Source: Flavobacteriales bacterium (GTDB taxonomy: Bacteria > Bacteroidota > Bacteroidia > Flavobacteriales_E > Vicingaceae). Taken from it: a DNA stretch of 64,000 nucleotides. Positions 55,170 through 64,000 of the stretch are shown here, piece after piece. Within the stretch, counting starts at the first letter, position 1. Each line of letters opens with the position of its first letter. Below the pieces are notes generated by a model. It did not search any database and had not been told where the DNA came from. It worked only from the letters and a program-made list of their open reading frames with translations. A program made the translations under genes and the position numbers. Location: positions 1 to 64,000 of the forward strand of contig JABTUP010000016.1 in the NCBI GenBank assembly GCA_015075325.1, read 5' to 3'.

Positions 55170-56465
55170 ATGCAAAGAGCAATTATTGAAGATTTAAAAA
55201 AATGGAAGAACTCCATCAATAGAAAACCATTGATAATTCAGGGAGCTAGACAAGTAGGTAAGACTTGGGCAATGAAAGAATTTGGTAAGACAACATTTAA
55301 AAATGTGGTGTATTTAAATTTTGAAAGTAGTTCTAGGCTCAAAGAGGTATTTATACCCGATTTTAATATTGAACGATTGCTAACGGTTTTTGAAATTGAA
55401 ACAAATGTAAAAATTACCCCAGCCGATACCTTAATTATTTTTGATGAAATACAAGAAGTTGAAAAGGGGCTGACTGCATTAAAATATTTTTACGAAAATG
55501 CCCCTGAATATTATATCGTTGCAGCAGGTTCATTATTAGGAATCTCCTTACAAAAAAACAACTCATTTCCTGTTGGTAAAGTCGATTTCTTATCATTATA
55601 CCCCTTGAGTTTTTTAGAGTTTCTTGAAAATATTGGAGAAGAAAAATTGGCTCAGCAACTGGCTCATAAAAATTGGGATGTTTTAAATAGCTTCCATGAT
55701 AAATTAGTAGAAATTTTACGCTTGTATTATTTTATAGGAGGCATGCCAGAGGTTGTGTCAAGTTATATTTCAACTAAGAATTTAAACACCGTTCGTAGCA
55801 TACAACAAAAAATATTGATTGGTTACGAAAATGATTTTGCTAAATATGCTCCTAACGATATAGTGCCAAAAATAAGATTGGTTTGGCAGTCGTTAATATC
55901 ACAATTAGCAAAAGAAAACAGAAAATTTATTTACGGTCAGCTAAAAAAAGGGGCAAGAGCCAAAGATTTTGAATCGGCAATAAATTGGTTGCTTGCTGCT
56001 GGTTTGGTGCTTAAAGTAAATCGTATTGAAAAACCTACTATGCCACTTAATGCGTATGCCGATTACGATGCTTTTAAATTATTTTTGGTTGACATTGGTA
56101 TATTAAATGCTATTGGAAAATTAGACCAAAAGATTCTTTTAGAAAAAAATACCATTTTGCAAGAATTTAAAGGGGCTTTAACTGAGCAGTTTGTTTGTCA
56201 GCAACTAAAACTTCAACATGAGCTGTATTATTGGTCTACTCAAAATTCTACTGCTGAAATTGATTTTTTAATACAACAACAAAACAACATCATACCAATT
56301 GAAGTAAAAGCAGAAGAAAACTTGAAATCGAAAAGCTTAAAAACGTATGTCGAAAAATATTCGCCAACAACTGCCATAAGAACCTCTATGAGTCCTTACA
56401 GAAAAGAAGAATGGTTAACCAATATTCCTTTGTATGCTGTTGCTGGAATTAGTGAGTTTCATTAA
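55170..56465 (+). CDS. AAA ATPase with DUF4143 domain (431 aa)
   Basis: Walker A IIQGARQVGKTWAM (about residues 21-34), Walker B LIIFDEIQE, and sensor AAGSLLGISL belong to the AAA_14 domain. The C-terminal DUF4143 part (about 200-400) contains the nuclease-like stretch STAEIDFLIQQQNNIIPIEVKA (D and ExK). It is longer than the 29495 paralogue and not close to it. A tandem operator just upstream suggests tight regulation. Role unknown. Confidence 0.92.
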   Translation: MQRAIIEDLKKWKNSINRKPLIIQGARQVGKTWAMKEFGKTTFKNVVYLNFESSSRLKEVFIPDFNIERLLTVFEIETNVKITPADTLIIFDEIQEVEKGLTALKYFYENAPEYYIVAAGSLLGISLQKNNSFPVGKVDFLSLYPLSFLEFLENIGEEKLAQQLAHKNWDVLNSFHDKLVEILRLYYFIGGMPEVVSSYISTKNLNTVRSIQQKILIGYENDFAKYAPNDIVPKIRLVWQSLISQLAKENRKFIYGQLKKGARAKDFESAINWLLAAGLVLKVNRIEKPTMPLNAYADYDAFKLFLVDIGILNAIGKLDQKILLEKNTILQEFKGALTEQFVCQQLKLQHELYYWSTQNSTAEIDFLIQQQNNIIPIEVKAEENLKSKSLKTYVEKYSPTTAIRTSMSPYRKEEWLTNIPLYAVAGISEFH

Positions 56466-56553
56466 TATAAATCCTAGTAAATTTTCCCAAAAGGTTACGG
56501 GAAAAATTGCTGAATTTTCAGCGTACATTTGCAAAATCAACGAGAGACTACCA

Positions 56554-59091
56554 CTATTGCTTAATCAATTTTAGCACCTGAGAACTTTTTTCATCTGTAA
56601 TTTTTACCACATAAATCCCTTTATTCCAATCGGCTGCATTAATAACAACTTTGTTGGTATTTATGTTATTGTTGGTGTAAACCGTTTTGCCTTCTATACT
56701 AACAATACTCAGTTGAGTTCTAGGTGAATAATTAGCCAATTCTATCATAAACTCAGCAGTAGTTGGGTTTGGATAAATAGCCACACCAGAAGTTATTGCT
56801 ACCTGTTCATCTATCTGCGTTGCCAGAGGTGGAGCAATTACATTAATAGTAAAACCAGTTTGTTTGTTAAACACCACACCATTTTGTCCAATAGAATCGC
56901 AATACATGTCCACACAACCTGCGCCATCATCAATGGTTAAACACAAATAATAGTGATCAGAAGTCGCATAAAAGTGAGTAGGAGTTTGTAGGGTTGAGGT
57001 ATCACCATCACCAAAATCCCATAGGTAAGTTAAGTTAGTCCCTGTTGAACTGTTTACTACTATCACATTATTTTCTACTGTATCAGGGTACATTACGAAG
57101 CCAGCAACACATTGTAAGGGAGCAATAACTCCTGTTACCACAATGGTATCGAGATAATACCCCACACAAGATATCCCCATTGAATCATTAGTTGTAAGTG
57201 CTACTATATAAGTGCCATTCGCACTAAAAGTGTGAGTTGGATTAGTTGTAGAAGAAGTGTAACCATCTCCAAATGCCCAATGGTATTGATTGTAAACACT
57301 TGAAGAATTATTGGTAAAGGTGTAATTCCCATTTCCGTTATCGATGTACGTGTAGGATGTATTAGGGCTAGTAACTATAATGTTTTTTGTATAAGAACCT
57401 ATACAACCATTTTGATTATCCCAGTTATAGGTTACGGAGCAATTTTGTGGAAATGGCCCAGAAACTTCAGATGGGTCAAATGTTGCATAACCATAATCAG
57501 TTGAAGTTAACCCACTGTTACAAGTTGAAGTGTAATTTGCTATGCCTTTTATATCTCCAGGAGTACTAATTACTTGAGTACCATTACTAGATGTCCAAAA
57601 ACCAGAATATATAAGTGAATCATTGGAACAATCATAAACTGAATAAGGAATATCTCCCCCTGTGTTTCCTGTAAACTGAAAGGAAATTGTATCTGAAGGA
57701 GATGAATAAGCAGCTGTTAAAGTCAAGGTACCTCCAGACGGTACAGTAATTGATCCCCTAGGTGAACCACCTTCAATTATTGTTAAAACTGGAAGAGGAC
57801 TTCCTTGTGAATTTCCAGTTAATTTAATATAAATACAAGGAGTTATGTTCCCTGATGGCGAAAGAGTGCTGGGTGCAGACAACGAAACCGGTGCATCATT
57901 ACAAGAAATAGTTGAAGGAAGACCAGAAAAGGTTACTTCGTTTACCCGAACAAGAAATGAATCTGTTAAAATTGTTCCACAAGAACCAACTATATCACAG
58001 TAAAGATTAATATCTTGTGTTGGACAAAAGTTTAAAATAGAATCTGAGCCCGAAACACCCGCAGGAATGGAATACCAAGTAAAACTAGGTGAATAACCTG
58101 AATTAGCCAATGAAGTTGTTACTGTAAATGTACCACATTCCGACAGACAATAGTAAGCTGAATCAGAATTCCCTTTCGCATCAACAATATCAATTTTATC
58201 AATTTTAATACCTGAAAGCATTTTAATTGTATACTCACAAATATTTCCAGCATGACCATCAAGCATCAAATAATAATGTTTTCCTTTGGTTAATCCGTTA
58301 AAGTTAAATGTATTAAGTCCAGAACTGATTGAGTTCCAACAATAAGTTCCTACCTGAGTTAAAGAATCACAATTACCTTCAAACAATACTAATTGGAAAC
58401 CATTAGTATTTATACAATTTGTTAATTCTATCCTTAATGAAACGTCAGTTGAGTCGGCAATAAATTTTAACCAAGAATTATTTTCTATGCTCCCACAAAA
58501 TTGACTGTTACCAATATACGTATCTGTATATTGAGCATCTATGGTGTACCATCCATTATTAGTTCCGCAATACTCATTAGTTGTGCAAATTTGAGTAGCA
58601 TTCTGGCAATCATCAGCTATAGGTAGATTTCCGTTACAAGACTGAGGAGCACACCCAACATGTGCTATAAACCCTCCATCAGCTCCAGAATTTTGCTGAA
58701 CATTATTATCGGTGGTGAATTGTAAAGTTAGGCAAGTACTTGTGGAAGTATAAAACATTGCAGGATTATTTAAATCAGAGCCAGTTAGAGTATCTATTAT
58801 AAGAGAGCCAACGGTTGGACCATCATAAATATATAATAAATCATAACCTAGTTCTAGATTAAGGTAGTTAAAATTCAATCGTATAGGTCCGCCATCAGTT
58901 GAACAAAAAGTTCTTGTTACATTGGTATTATTTAAGTAATCTGCATTACCCCCATTATCATAAATAACCGCAGAACAAGTATTTACTGTTGTTAAATTAC
59001 TTATACTATCCATATAAAATACTTGAGTGTAAGTGTAACTATAAACAAACAAGAAAGTAGCTAAAAAAATAATGTGCTTGATTTTATTCAT
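56554..59091 (-). CDS. Large secreted protein with CUB-like, PKD and T9SS sorting domains (845 aa)
   Basis: A signal peptide is followed by a CUB-like domain (about residues 35-150; GYDLLYIYDGPTVGS), Ig-like/adhesion regions with conserved cysteines, and two PKD domains (about 590-660 and 665-735; HWAFGDGYTSSTTNPTHTF, LWDFGDGDTSTLQTPTHFY). A C-terminal type IX sorting domain (IYPNPTTAEFMIEL...GIYVVKITDEKSSQVLKLIKQ) ends it. It is a predicted surface-bound adhesin or matrix protein. The upstream 59092-59271 spacer holds no gene. Confidence 0.93.
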   Translation of the reverse strand: MNKIKHIIFLATFLFVYSYTYTQVFYMDSISNLTTVNTCSAVIYDNGGNADYLNNTNVTRTFCSTDGGPIRLNFNYLNLELGYDLLYIYDGPTVGSLIIDTLTGSDLNNPAMFYTSTSTCLTLQFTTDNNVQQNSGADGGFIAHVGCAPQSCNGNLPIADDCQNATQICTTNEYCGTNNGWYTIDAQYTDTYIGNSQFCGSIENNSWLKFIADSTDVSLRIELTNCINTNGFQLVLFEGNCDSLTQVGTYCWNSISSGLNTFNFNGLTKGKHYYLMLDGHAGNICEYTIKMLSGIKIDKIDIVDAKGNSDSAYYCLSECGTFTVTTSLANSGYSPSFTWYSIPAGVSGSDSILNFCPTQDINLYCDIVGSCGTILTDSFLVRVNEVTFSGLPSTISCNDAPVSLSAPSTLSPSGNITPCIYIKLTGNSQGSPLPVLTIIEGGSPRGSITVPSGGTLTLTAAYSSPSDTISFQFTGNTGGDIPYSVYDCSNDSLIYSGFWTSSNGTQVISTPGDIKGIANYTSTCNSGLTSTDYGYATFDPSEVSGPFPQNCSVTYNWDNQNGCIGSYTKNIIVTSPNTSYTYIDNGNGNYTFTNNSSSVYNQYHWAFGDGYTSSTTNPTHTFSANGTYIVALTTNDSMGISCVGYYLDTIVVTGVIAPLQCVAGFVMYPDTVENNVIVVNSSTGTNLTYLWDFGDGDTSTLQTPTHFYATSDHYYLCLTIDDGAGCVDMYCDSIGQNGVVFNKQTGFTINVIAPPLATQIDEQVAITSGVAIYPNPTTAEFMIELANYSPRTQLSIVSIEGKTVYTNNNINTNKVVINAADWNKGIYVVKITDEKSSQVLKLIKQ

Positions 59092-59271
59092 GGTAAAAAG
59101 GTGTTGATTAATTGATTTACAAACAAATATAGCTAAATAATTGAGTCAAGGTTACTTGAATAGTAGTTTTCTCGCTTTTTTGAGTGGTTATGTTCAAAAA
59201 ATAGACGCTTCACTTCATTTTTTAGCCCCGAATACTCGGGTACAAAATATTGTTCAGCATGACAAAGGGGA

Positions 59272-60135
59272 TTACTTAATCTCAAAATCATCACCATCTA
59301 AACCCACAGGAAACTTTTCTCTAAAATCTTCTAGTTCTTGTCGGTTTAATTCAATGGTTTGGATGTGGTTTTGATGAGTGGCTATGTTGCTAATCGCATT
59401 TCCCTTAGGGTCGATAACCGCTGAATTCCCAGAGTAAGAAATTTCTTTTCCATCCAATCCCACTCGATTTACACCAACAACATAAACTTGATTTTCGATA
59501 GCTCGAGCTTCTAATAATTTACACCAAGGTTCTTTTCTTGCTTCGGGCCAGTTGGCAACGTAAATTAACAGGTCAAAAACTGGTTTCGGGTTTAAAGTTT
59601 CATGTTCAAGGATGCGTGCCTTATTATCACTTTGGAGGTCAACTTTAAACTTTAAACTTTGAACTTTGAACTCTTTATTCCTGCTCCAAACAGGAAAACG
59701 TAAGTCGTAACAAACTAATGGGCAAATTTTCCATCCTCGCCAAGCTACAATTAGTCGTGAGTTACCCGCTGAGAATGTTTCGTGTTCGTTTGCCATTCTA
59801 AACAAATGACGCTTGTCGTAATGGTAAACTTTTCCATCGGGTTGGACCCAAATTAAGCGATTGAAATAGAGTTTTTTTTCGGTAATTATCAAACTACCAA
59901 CTATTGCTGCGTTTTTGTTTTTTGCTTGTTGTTTCATCCATTTAATGGCTTCTCCATTCATGGTTTCGGCTAATGGTTTAGCATTCATAGTAAAACCTGT
60001 GGTGAACATTTCGGGCAGCATAATAACATCGGTAGCTTCAGTTATAGAAGCTATTTTTTCGGTAAATAGGGCTAAATTTTTAGCTTTTTTTTCCCAGTGT
60101 AATTCCGATTGGATGATGGTTATTTTTAGGTTCAT
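59272..60135 (-). CDS. Nitrilase superfamily omega-amidase with an in-frame repeat insertion (287 aa)
   Basis: The catalytic triad E42 (MLPEMFTTGF), K108 (YDKRHLFRM) and C142 (LVCYDLRFPVW) identifies a carbon-nitrogen hydrolase of the YafV/Nit2 branch, which hydrolyses alpha-ketoglutaramate-like amides. The family is usually about 250-260 aa. Here about 33 residues (154-186, starting KEFKVQSLKFKVD) interrupt the segment between SRN and FDLLIYVANWPEAR. They are encoded by a TTCAAAGTT/AAACTTTAAAC repeat. The frame is intact, so the protein may still fold if the loop is exposed. Confidence 0.9.
   Translation of the reverse strand: MNLKITIIQSELHWEKKAKNLALFTEKIASITEATDVIMLPEMFTTGFTMNAKPLAETMNGEAIKWMKQQAKNKNAAIVGSLIITEKKLYFNRLIWVQPDGKVYHYDKRHLFRMANEHETFSAGNSRLIVAWRGWKICPLVCYDLRFPVWSRNKEFKVQSLKFKVDLQSDNKARILEHETLNPKPVFDLLIYVANWPEARKEPWCKLLEARAIENQVYVVGVNRVGLDGKEISYSGNSAVIDPKGNAISNIATHQNHIQTIELNRQELEDFREKFPVGLDGDDFEIK
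59578..59676. repeat. Repeat insertion inside the nitrilase gene
   Basis: About 99 bp, an exact multiple of three. On the minus strand it starts with TTCAAAGTTCAAAG-type repeats and ends GAAACTTTAAACCCGAAAC. A similar stretch, GAACTTGAAACCTGAAAC, forms the start of nbaD near 24645-24662. Confidence 0.65.
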
Positions 60136-60175
60136 TTTTTAGGCTTTAGTTGTTAGGCATAAGGCATAAGTTTGT

Positions 60176-60200
60176 CGTCCGGGAGGGTTGGGGTGGGCTT
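60176..60200. repeat. Dispersed GC-rich palindrome, half copy
   Basis: CGTCCGGGAGGGTTGGGG, then TGGGCTT: a partial copy of the seven-member repeat directly after the next gene's stop codon. Confidence 0.5.
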
Positions 60201-63151
60201 CATTCTTCAACATAAAAAATATCATCAAATGGTGAATTGATGGGAGCTCCCATATTTATAGGCGTTGACCACGAGTTGGTTTTTTCGTCCCAAGTACTTT
60301 TAAAAATATCGTATCCACCCATGCTACCGTGTGCTTTGGAGCTAAAGTAGAGCGTGGTTTCATCTTTCGATAGAAATGGGAAGTCTTCATCGGCAGTAGT
60401 ATTTACAGGTGCTCCAACATTTATTGCTTCCGACCAAGTGTTGTTGGGCAATTTTTTCATAAAATACAAATCTTTACCATTAGCCCCGTTTTCGCCATAA
60501 CTCGAAAAATAGATGATTGTTTTTGAATTATTTAAATACATGGTTGGTTTAAAGTTTTCTGCTTTGTCTTTTGCTGAAGTCATGTCATCGGGAGCTAATA
60601 AAAATTTCGCTTCGATATCTAATGAGCCATAAATGTTGTGGAAATTGGCTTGAGTAAATGTTTTGTTTTGGGTTACTTCAATTGGTTTAGGATTGTTTAC
60701 TATTTTCTTTCCAAACATACTCAAACTCATTTCGTTTTCAATGTCGTGAGCAGCAATTTCTTTTTCGTTGGCAAGTGTTTTGTATTTTTCGTAAGCTTTT
60801 GCAGCACGCTCAAATCGGTAGGCATTGTGATTGGTTTTTCCAAGCATAAAAAACACATCGTAAGGAGTGGTTTTACTTTGTGCTGCTTTTTCTAAAAATT
60901 CGAGTGTTTTTTCGTAGTCGCGAGTAGCATTAAACAAGCTTTTTCCGTACATGTAATTGTGTTTGTCCGACAACTCCATTAACGGAGCTACTTTTGCAAA
61001 TTGCTCGGCACATTTTAAGTATTGTTTATTGATAAAGAACTGTTCGGCAGCATCAATAATTTTTTGCTGGTCGGAGCTTGCTTTTTTAAACTTTTCAGCA
61101 ATAGTTGGTTTAGGTGTAGCATTTTTGGAAGGAATATTTTTTTCAAAATCCTTTTTGGTGAGTTTGTATTCAGGAGCTTTTTCGGCTTCTTCTTTAGTAA
61201 AATAATTGTCGATGTTTAAAATTTCAAACGAGCCTTCTTTTTTTAGTTTTATACTTTGTCTGAGCGGAAAATCTTCGGTTTGAATTGGCACAGTTACATA
61301 AGCAGTATGCTCATTAAAACCATCGGCTGTAATATTAAACTCGTACTTTACGCCAGGAATTAAAGCCATTAAAAAATTACCGGTGTTTGCATTAGAATTG
61401 TAAATACCCACCACTTCTTCGTTATTGGTGTTGTATACCGCAATAGATGCACTAAAATTTGGAATAGAATCGTTGGTCATAAAATGACCTTTAATAATGG
61501 TTAACGGCAATGCGGGTTTTGGCATACTAATTTTATATAAATTGTAACCACCTGTTGGGCTTCTTCGGTTCGATACAAAAAAAGCATCTTGCTCATTTAA
61601 ACTGGGCATAAACATAAAATCATCGTAAGGCGAGTTGATAGGGTAGCCCATGTTTTTTGGTTCGCTCCAAGCATCATTAACCGTTTTTCGGGTTGCAGTA
61701 AAAATATCATAACCACCCATGCTGTTGTGTCCTTTCGAAGCAAAATAAAGGGTTTTTCCATCCAATGTAACATAGGCATAATCTTCATCAAAAGGAGTAT
61801 TAATGGTAATTCCAAGCGATTTTGGTATACCCCATTTGTCTCCACCCATGAGTACGTTTACAAACAAATCTTTTCCATTTTTTTCATCTAACCCGTAACT
61901 GGTTTGAATCATTTCGTTTTGTTCGGTTTTAAACATCCACATTTTTTCTTTCTTTTTAGCATCTATTGGAGAAATGAAAAACGATGTTTTTTCGAAGAGT
62001 TTTTCGCTAGTCAATTGGGTGGGTAATTCTTTTGTTAATTTTTGAATATCAATAGGAGTTTTGTTTTGAATAAACATATCAAATTGATCTTGAATTAAAC
62101 CTTTGCCGTTGATACAGTTTTGTAAAAGTTGGTTAATCTTTAGTGTTTCTATTTCTGTTGGTTTTGCTTTAGTTTTAAATAGATTAAAAGCTATTTCTGC
62201 TTTAGCAAAATCGGTCCACAAATGGTAAATCATGCCTAAATAATAATGCACATCGTAAGGAATATTGGGGTTTCCTTCGGCTTTTTGTAAGTACGGCAAG
62301 GCTTTTAGTTTGTTTTGTTCTAAAAAATATAACGATACTCCTTTTCGGTAATTATATAATGCATCAGATGCATCAAAATTGAGTAATTGAGAATAAATAT
62401 CGGAAGCGGTTTTGTAATCTTTTTTTAAAAAAGCTTTTTCTGCAATTTCTGGTTTTTTATTTTCTTCTTCTACCTGTTTTTTTAGTACTTCATCAATATT
62501 TCCAAAGTCTGTTTCAGTTAGTTGGCGACGTTCAACCTCAATTTCTTCAACTTCATTTATCTCATACAGCTCAACTTTGTGATTGTTTTCGTTGCTTTCG
62601 TCGTAAACAGTAAGTAAAAATAGTGTTGGTTCTTTTTCTTCGACAAACCAGGTGTTTATCGCTAAATTAACTTTACCCGAATCGATAGAAAGTGTAAGTT
62701 GTTGTTTAGATAGTTCATCATTAATGTTGGTACTAGCATAACTTGGTATTTCAACTATTTTTTTGATGGGTGCATAACCATAGCTGTTTACAACAAACTC
62801 GTACTTTAAATTGGGCATTAAAATAATAAGATAATTTCCGGTTTTACTGTTGGTGTTATAAACGCCTACCAATTCATCAGTAGAAATGTTATACACCGAA
62901 ATTTCTGCTTTTCGCATTTGAGGAAACCCTTTTACTTCAAAGTTTCCGCGAATTAAAGTTGAAGAAATACCACTTTGGTTAGTTCGGGCTTTATACATGG
63001 CAAAGTTACCATCAGAAGTATTTCGGTTCGAAACAAAATAGTAGGCATTTTTTTTAGCTGTATCTTGCTCTAAAACCAACATAGCAAAAGTGTTTTGTGC
63101 TTGAAAAAAGCAACAAAAAAACCCACAAATAAATGGAAATAGAACTTTCAT
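60200..63151 (-). CDS. TPR/PD40-repeat periplasmic protein with internal duplication (983 aa)
   Basis: After a signal peptide the chain has two similar halves. Each has a carboxypeptidase-regulatory-like beta domain (TGNYLIILMPNLKYEFVVNS, TGNFLMALIPGVKYEFNITA), a TPR-containing helical region (LYNYRKGVSLYFLEQNK, KHNYMYGKSLFNATRD) and PD40-type propeller strands (LYFASKGHNSMGGYDIF, LYFSSKAHGSMGGYDIFKS). This resembles PorE-like and OmpA-associated proteins of the T9SS and gliding machinery, but the C-terminal OmpA peptidoglycan domain is absent. The role is inferred to be in the cell envelope. Confidence 0.85.
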   Translation of the reverse strand: MKVLFPFICGFFCCFFQAQNTFAMLVLEQDTAKKNAYYFVSNRNTSDGNFAMYKARTNQSGISSTLIRGNFEVKGFPQMRKAEISVYNISTDELVGVYNTNSKTGNYLIILMPNLKYEFVVNSYGYAPIKKIVEIPSYASTNINDELSKQQLTLSIDSGKVNLAINTWFVEEKEPTLFLLTVYDESNENNHKVELYEINEVEEIEVERRQLTETDFGNIDEVLKKQVEEENKKPEIAEKAFLKKDYKTASDIYSQLLNFDASDALYNYRKGVSLYFLEQNKLKALPYLQKAEGNPNIPYDVHYYLGMIYHLWTDFAKAEIAFNLFKTKAKPTEIETLKINQLLQNCINGKGLIQDQFDMFIQNKTPIDIQKLTKELPTQLTSEKLFEKTSFFISPIDAKKKEKMWMFKTEQNEMIQTSYGLDEKNGKDLFVNVLMGGDKWGIPKSLGITINTPFDEDYAYVTLDGKTLYFASKGHNSMGGYDIFTATRKTVNDAWSEPKNMGYPINSPYDDFMFMPSLNEQDAFFVSNRRSPTGGYNLYKISMPKPALPLTIIKGHFMTNDSIPNFSASIAVYNTNNEEVVGIYNSNANTGNFLMALIPGVKYEFNITADGFNEHTAYVTVPIQTEDFPLRQSIKLKKEGSFEILNIDNYFTKEEAEKAPEYKLTKKDFEKNIPSKNATPKPTIAEKFKKASSDQQKIIDAAEQFFINKQYLKCAEQFAKVAPLMELSDKHNYMYGKSLFNATRDYEKTLEFLEKAAQSKTTPYDVFFMLGKTNHNAYRFERAAKAYEKYKTLANEKEIAAHDIENEMSLSMFGKKIVNNPKPIEVTQNKTFTQANFHNIYGSLDIEAKFLLAPDDMTSAKDKAENFKPTMYLNNSKTIIYFSSYGENGANGKDLYFMKKLPNNTWSEAINVGAPVNTTADEDFPFLSKDETTLYFSSKAHGSMGGYDIFKSTWDEKTNSWSTPINMGAPINSPFDDIFYVEE

Positions 63152-63229
63152 TTTTTCGATTTTTGAAAGTCGAAAGTAAATAAAATGAACAGAAAATCAA
63201 GAGGATAAGTAAAAGAGTTTTAAACATGA

Positions 63230-63262
63230 TTTGTTTATTGTTGATTAGTTTTTTTACCTTTG
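63230..63262 (+). promoter_or_regulatory. Promoter of the 63308 lipoprotein gene
   Basis: TTTG (63230-63233), 21 bases, then TACCTTTG (63255-63262): both boxes match the Bacteroidota consensus. A start site near 63268 would leave a 40-base leader. Confidence 0.65.
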
Positions 63263-63307
63263 GAATGTTGTTTGTTATAAACTTCCATCATTCAAAATAA
63301 TTAAACC

Positions 63308-64000
63308 ATGAAATATTTTATTATTTATATTTTTTCCATCGCGTTATTAGTAGGTTGTGCATCTTCATCAAAAAAATACGACAAAGGCGATTACGATTCG
63401 GCAATGGAAATTTCTGCTAAAAAAATAAAAAAAGACCCAGGTAAATTTGAAGAAGTTGATGTTTTTAACGATGCCTATCGTATGGCTTATGTAAAAGACA
63501 AAGCCGAAGTTGAACGATTAAAAGCCGAAGGAAATCCTGCAAATTGGAGTAAAATTTACACCATTTATGTGCGAATGAACAGAAGACAAGAATTGGCAAA
63601 AACGCTTCCTCCAGTAGGAATAGTTTATGAAGAACAAGATTTTGAAAGCGAAATTGAAAACGCCAAAACTAAAGCAACCGAGTATGCTTATGCCAAAGGA
63701 GTTGAACAATTAGGGAAAAACGATAAACTTGCTGCACGTGAAGCATATTCAAGATTTGTAGAGGCCAAAAGTTATATTACTAATTTTAGAGATGTTGATG
63801 AAAAAATAGCCGAAGCAAAATTTAAAGGAACAACCAACGTGTTTTTTACTATTGAAGACAAATCGAAAGTAGTTGCCTCAAAAACATTAATGGAAGAGCT
63901 ACAAGCCATTAATGTTGATGATTTAGATAAAGATTGGTTAAACTACGATAATACGATTGATTCGAACCGAATTTACCATTATTCAATTATTTTATCGATG
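63308..64000 (+). CDS. Lipoprotein with repeat-like helical region, partial (first 231 codons)
   Basis: ATG 63308 begins a signal peptide with lipobox LLVGC (Cys17), then YDKGDYDSAMEISAKKIKK, a TPR-like helical unit, and charged helices (EIENAKTKATEYAYAKGVEQL, residues about 117-137). The frame is open to the window end, so the C-terminus is outside. It is divergent from the 983-aa protein with a strong promoter between them. The function is unknown; TPR-type lipoproteins are common in Bacteroidota envelopes. Confidence 0.85.
   Translation, partial: MKYFIIYIFSIALLVGCASSSKKYDKGDYDSAMEISAKKIKKDPGKFEEVDVFNDAYRMAYVKDKAEVERLKAEGNPANWSKIYTIYVRMNRRQELAKTLPPVGIVYEEQDFESEIENAKTKATEYAYAKGVEQLGKNDKLAAREAYSRFVEAKSYITNFRDVDEKIAEAKFKGTTNVFFTIEDKSKVVASKTLMEELQAINVDDLDKDWLNYDNTIDSNRIYHYSIILSM

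Noticed and set aside
59141..59374. Plus-strand ORF of 77 codons
   Set aside because: It overlaps the nitrilase gene in another frame, has no promoter or recognisable product, and is most likely a shadow.

Overview
The window is low-GC DNA from a member of the Bacteroidota, most probably a Flavobacteriales-like bacterium. The evidence is: secreted proteins ending in type IX secretion (T9SS) sorting domains, promoters of the TTG-N20-TAnnTTTG type, a tRNA-like gene without encoded CCA, a TonB transducer, several families of short intergenic palindromes, and a mreBCD-mrdA-rodA block. No rRNA, CRISPR array or replication origin was seen.

Layout. (1) 1-9.9 kb: a T9SS beta-propeller-like gene on the minus strand is split by an 8,624-bp transposon (362-8985). 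The element has perfect 26-bp terminal inverted repeats, an 8-bp target duplication (AACATCAT), an IS1595/ISXO2-type transposase and cargo. The cargo is a single-chain type IIG restriction-modification enzyme with a partner ORF, a NYN-type nuclease behind a hairpin/terminator leader, a small membrane protein, a tRNA-like gene, two tiny ORFs, a pRiA4b ORF-3-like protein and an unknown protein. Removing the element restores the reading frame exactly. (2) 10-14 kb: an fn3/T9SS protein and a TPR histidine kinase with a NarL-type response regulator. (3) 14.1-23.6 kb: a defence island with a Panacea-type toxin-antitoxin pair and an EcoR124I-like type I R-M system (hsdM, hsdS, GxxExxY, satD, DUF3307, hsdR). 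It is bounded by 26-bp direct repeats. One repeat is the 3' end of nbaD and the other is a displaced, diverged nbaD-like 3' end, the pattern left by insertion at a gene end. (4) 23.6-27.2 kb: kynurenine/3-hydroxyanthranilate catabolism genes (nbaD, nbaC), an unknown possibly kinase-like gene and a divergent SDR gene.

(5) 27-32 kb: tonB-like gene, a lipoprotein, DUF4286, a DUF4143 ATPase and purH. (6) 32.7-43.4 kb: core envelope genes, mreB-mreC-mreD-mrdA-rodA with ATGA overlaps, then rnpA-yidD, an S41 protease, an O-antigen-ligase-like protein and an amidohydrolase. (7) 43.4-54 kb: a zeta-toxin-like gene with a glycine-zipper partner, ispD, queA, lpxB, surE, a universal stress protein, a candidate PIN-domain toxin pair, a HU-CCDC81/SPOR protein and others. 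(8) 54-64 kb: a 2-hydroxyacid dehydrogenase, a second DUF4143 ATPase, a large CUB/PKD T9SS protein, an omega-amidase-like nitrilase with an in-frame repeat insertion, a 983-aa TPR/PD40 protein and a lipoprotein gene that runs off the window.

The most notable results are the two separately acquired R-M islands within 24 kb, each with boundaries readable from the sequence, and the repeats that have become part of coding sequences (stop codons of hsdM and hsdS, an insertion in the nitrilase, and the TTG start of nbaD).
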